DNA of 64,000 nt from Nigerium sp. Its GTDB lineage: Bacteria > Actinomycetota > Actinomycetes > Propionibacteriales > Propionibacteriaceae. Below, in pieces: positions 61,866 to 64,000 of the stretch. The stretch lies in contig JADJTH010000010.1 in the NCBI GenBank assembly GCA_016711325.1, forward strand, positions 1-64,000, in the 5' to 3' direction. Position numbers and translations under genes: made by a program. Below the pieces are notes generated by a model. The model saw nothing but the letters and a program-made list of their open reading frames with translations. It was not told the DNA's origin and did not search any database. Position 1 is the first letter of the stretch, and every line of letters begins with the position of its first letter.

Positions 61866-64000
61866 ATGTCCAGCATCGTGTGGTGGGAACAGGTGGGCGC
61901 CGGCGACCTGGCGCTCGTGGGCGGCAAGGCGGCGAATCTCGGCGAGTTGGTCCGAGCCGGGTTCGAGGTGCCGCCCGGATTCGTGATCACGACCGACGCC
62001 TACCACCGGCGTAATCCCGACGGTTCGGTGCCGCCGGCGATCGGCGCCCAGATCACAGCGGCCTGGCGCCAACTCATCGACGGGCAGGGACACCCGGCCA
62101 CGACCACGACCACGAGCGAGGGAACGCGGGTCGCGGTGCGTTCCTCGGCGACGGCGGAGGATCTTCCCGAGGCCAGTTTCGCCGGCCAGCAGGAGACCTT
62201 CCTCGACGTGGACGGCCCCGAGGCGGTGGTCAGCGCCGTCGCCGGCTGCTGGGCCTCGCTGTTCTCCGAGCGCGCCGTCGCCTATCGCCGTGAACACGGC
62301 GTCGATCCGGCAGGGATCGGCATCGCGGTCGTCGTTCAGCTCATGGTGGACGCCGACGCCGCCGGGGTCATGTTCACCGCCAACCCGGTCAACGGCCGTC
62401 GACGCGAGACGATGATCACCGCCGCCCACGGGCTGGGCGAGGCCGTCGTGGCGGGCACGGTGAACCCCGACACCTGGGTCATCGACCGCGACACCCACAC
62501 CGTCATGACCTTCGAGCGCGGCGAACCGACCGGCGCCCCCGGCCCACGCGCGATACTTCCGCTCACCGAGGAGTGGGCGATCGAACTGGCGAGGATCGGG
62601 GATCGCATCGAGGATCACTTCGGCGTCCCGCAGGACATCGAATGGGCCAAGGACGCCGCCGGGCTCCATATCCTGCAGGCGCGTCCGATCACCGCGCTCC
62701 CCCAGCCGGTCGCCGAGGTGCCCGACGAGTGGCCGAGCGAACCGGGCGCCATGTACTTCCGGGCGAGCATCGTCGAGCAGTTGCCCGACCCGCTCACGCC
62801 CCTGTTCGCCGATCTGATGGCCGAGGCAGTACCTTCCAGCCTGCTGGCGCTGATGGGCGACCTCGGCGTCGCCTGCGGACGCCCGCCGGGCCAGTTCGCC
62901 GACCTGGACATCGACTTCCCCACGGTCAACGGCTACGCGTACTACCGCTACGCCAACGACGCGATGCGTCGGGTGACCGGCGTTTCGCTGCCGGCCTTCC
63001 GGCTGCTCTTCCACGAGGGTGGCGCGTTCTTCCTCAAGCGGTGGCGTGACGAGGGCCTGCCCGGGTACGAAGCCGTGGTCGCCGCGTGGGACCGGCGCCG
63101 TCCGCGCGACCTCACGGCGTCCGAACTCCTGGCCGCAGTGACGGAGCTGCTCACCGCGGGCTGCCGGTATTACACGTTCGTGCAGACGATCATCCCGCTG
63201 TCGGGCGCCGGTGAGCTGAGCTGGCATGCCCTGCACCGCAGCCTCGCCGGCGTGCCTCGTGAACCCGCGGAGACCTATCTGCTCGGTCTCGACTCGGCCC
63301 CCTTGCGCGCCGAGCAGGCGCTGTGGCGGCTGATGGAAGGGGTGAGGCAGGACGCCGCCCTGGCGGCAGCACTGGCCGATCCGTCGGTCGACCCACGCGG
63401 CGCGGCCCCGGACGCCGTCGATCCCGCGTCCTGGCAACAGTGGCGCGAACGGTTCGCCGACTACCTCGCGGCGTACGGGCACACCGTCTACAACCTCGAC
63501 TTCGTCAACCCGGTGCCGGCCGACGATCCTGCGCCGATCCTGCAGGCGCTGCGGTTCGCGCTGCGCGGCGACGCGGTGGATCCGTTCGCCCGGCAAGCCA
63601 GGTTGGCCGCCGAGCGTGTCCGCGCCACCGAGGCGCTGCTGTCCGCGGTCGATCCGGTGCGGCGTCCGCTGGTGGCCCGGTCGCTGAAGTGGATGGCCAC
63701 GGTCGTCCCGGCCCGCGAGGACGCCCTCGCCGCACAGGGTCTGGCGTGGCCGGTGATGCGCCGGCTGCTCGGCGAGTTCGGGGACCGGCTGGTGTCCGCG
63801 GGCGTGTTGACGGCGCCCGGCCAGGTGTATTGGCTGACGCGTGAGGAGGCCGAGCGGGCCGCGTCCGGAGAGCCCTTGCCGGGCGTGACCGCGCGGATCG
63901 CCGCGCGTCAGGCGCTGCACCGCGGGCGGGCGCTGTTGCGCCCGCCCCAGTACCTGCCGGTGAACCGGATGATGAGCGTGTGGGATCGCTTCCTGCCCGC
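61866..64000 (+). CDS. PEP-synthase / rifampin-phosphotransferase-like protein, runs off the window
   Basis: An open frame from ATG 61866 to the window end (711 codons so far). The N-terminal ATP-binding part is typical: LALVGGKAANLGELVRAGFEVPPGF, RSSATAEDLPEASFAGQQET, VMFTANPVNG, INPDTWVI-like VNPDTWVIDRD and HILQARPITAL. A long central domain follows (DPLTPLF). The phosphohistidine swivel domain would lie outside the window. Pyruvate-phosphate dikinase-like enzymes, including those that phosphorylate rifamycins, share this layout; no rifamycin-associated element is seen upstream. Confidence 0.85.
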   Translation, partial: MSSIVWWEQVGAGDLALVGGKAANLGELVRAGFEVPPGFVITTDAYHRRNPDGSVPPAIGAQITAAWRQLIDGQGHPATTTTTSEGTRVAVRSSATAEDLPEASFAGQQETFLDVDGPEAVVSAVAGCWASLFSERAVAYRREHGVDPAGIGIAVVVQLMVDADAAGVMFTANPVNGRRRETMITAAHGLGEAVVAGTVNPDTWVIDRDTHTVMTFERGEPTGAPGPRAILPLTEEWAIELARIGDRIEDHFGVPQDIEWAKDAAGLHILQARPITALPQPVAEVPDEWPSEPGAMYFRASIVEQLPDPLTPLFADLMAEAVPSSLLALMGDLGVACGRPPGQFADLDIDFPTVNGYAYYRYANDAMRRVTGVSLPAFRLLFHEGGAFFLKRWRDEGLPGYEAVVAAWDRRRPRDLTASELLAAVTELLTAGCRYYTFVQTIIPLSGAGELSWHALHRSLAGVPREPAETYLLGLDSAPLRAEQALWRLMEGVRQDAALAAALADPSVDPRGAAPDAVDPASWQQWRERFADYLAAYGHTVYNLDFVNPVPADDPAPILQALRFALRGDAVDPFARQARLAAERVRATEALLSAVDPVRRPLVARSLKWMATVVPAREDALAAQGLAWPVMRRLLGEFGDRLVSAGVLTAPGQVYWLTREEAERAASGEPLPGVTARIAARQALHRGRALLRPPQYLPVNRMMSVWDRFLP

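Noticed and set aside
61512..63920. An 802-codon minus-strand open frame
   Set aside because: It is the antisense of the PEP-synthase-like gene, whose plus frame shows clear ATP-grasp motifs.

Overview
This is GC-rich DNA from an actinobacterium. The evidence is codon use with G/C in the third position, many GTG starts, mycothiol-type arsenate reductases, and IS1380, IS21 and IS3 copies of actinobacterial type. The family cannot be fixed from the sequence alone; a relative of Propionibacteriaceae or another soil or sludge actinobacterium would fit. The window reads as a metal-resistance and mobile-element island that ends at about 52 kb, followed by ordinary chromosome.

Layout. 1-9 kb is a copper cluster: a CPx-type P-type ATPase, a small membrane protein, a multicopper oxidase, a two-component system, a cation diffusion facilitator remnant and a DUF305 protein. 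Much of it is broken by single-base frameshifts. Similar direct-repeat boxes precede its transcription units. 9-22.4 kb is a composite arsenic island: arsM with arsR, a DinB-like protein, two arsC genes, another arsR, an ACR3 arsenite pump, a flavin/rhodanese disulfide reductase, DUF2703, a third arsC, an arsP-type permease with a mini-thioredoxin and arsR, a divergent arsR with two mini-thioredoxins, the ArsA ATPase and a thioredoxin-like protein. Together these would reduce arsenate, pump or methylate arsenite, export organoarsenicals and sense arsenite.

22.5-52 kb looks like an integrated mobilizable element carrying defence genes: a tyrosine recombinase, a MntA/HepT pair, a MobF relaxase-helicase-primase, a NERD protein, an operon of small unknown proteins, a 606-residue sigma-like protein, a Res-Mod-third-gene restriction operon, a TacA/TacT pair, a UvrD-PD-(D/E)XK helicase-nuclease, a small excisionase, an integrase, and a piece of a tRNA-Ile 3' end as a probable attachment site. 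A shared 36-bp element lies before the relaxase, the small-gene operon and the excisionase. IS1380 and IS21 elements with exact target duplications interrupt the second and third genes of the restriction operon. Computing them out restores both reading frames.

52-64 kb holds an IS3 element, a phage-like fragment, a complete sulfate ABC transporter operon (cysP-T-W-A) with an Rrf2 regulator, a symmetric repeat cluster, an FxLYD lipoprotein-like gene, a NarL-type two-component system (the kinase is frameshifted) and the start of a PEP-synthase-like gene that leaves the window. Isolated single-base indels occur throughout, often in G or C runs, so some of the apparent pseudogenes may be sequencing errors.
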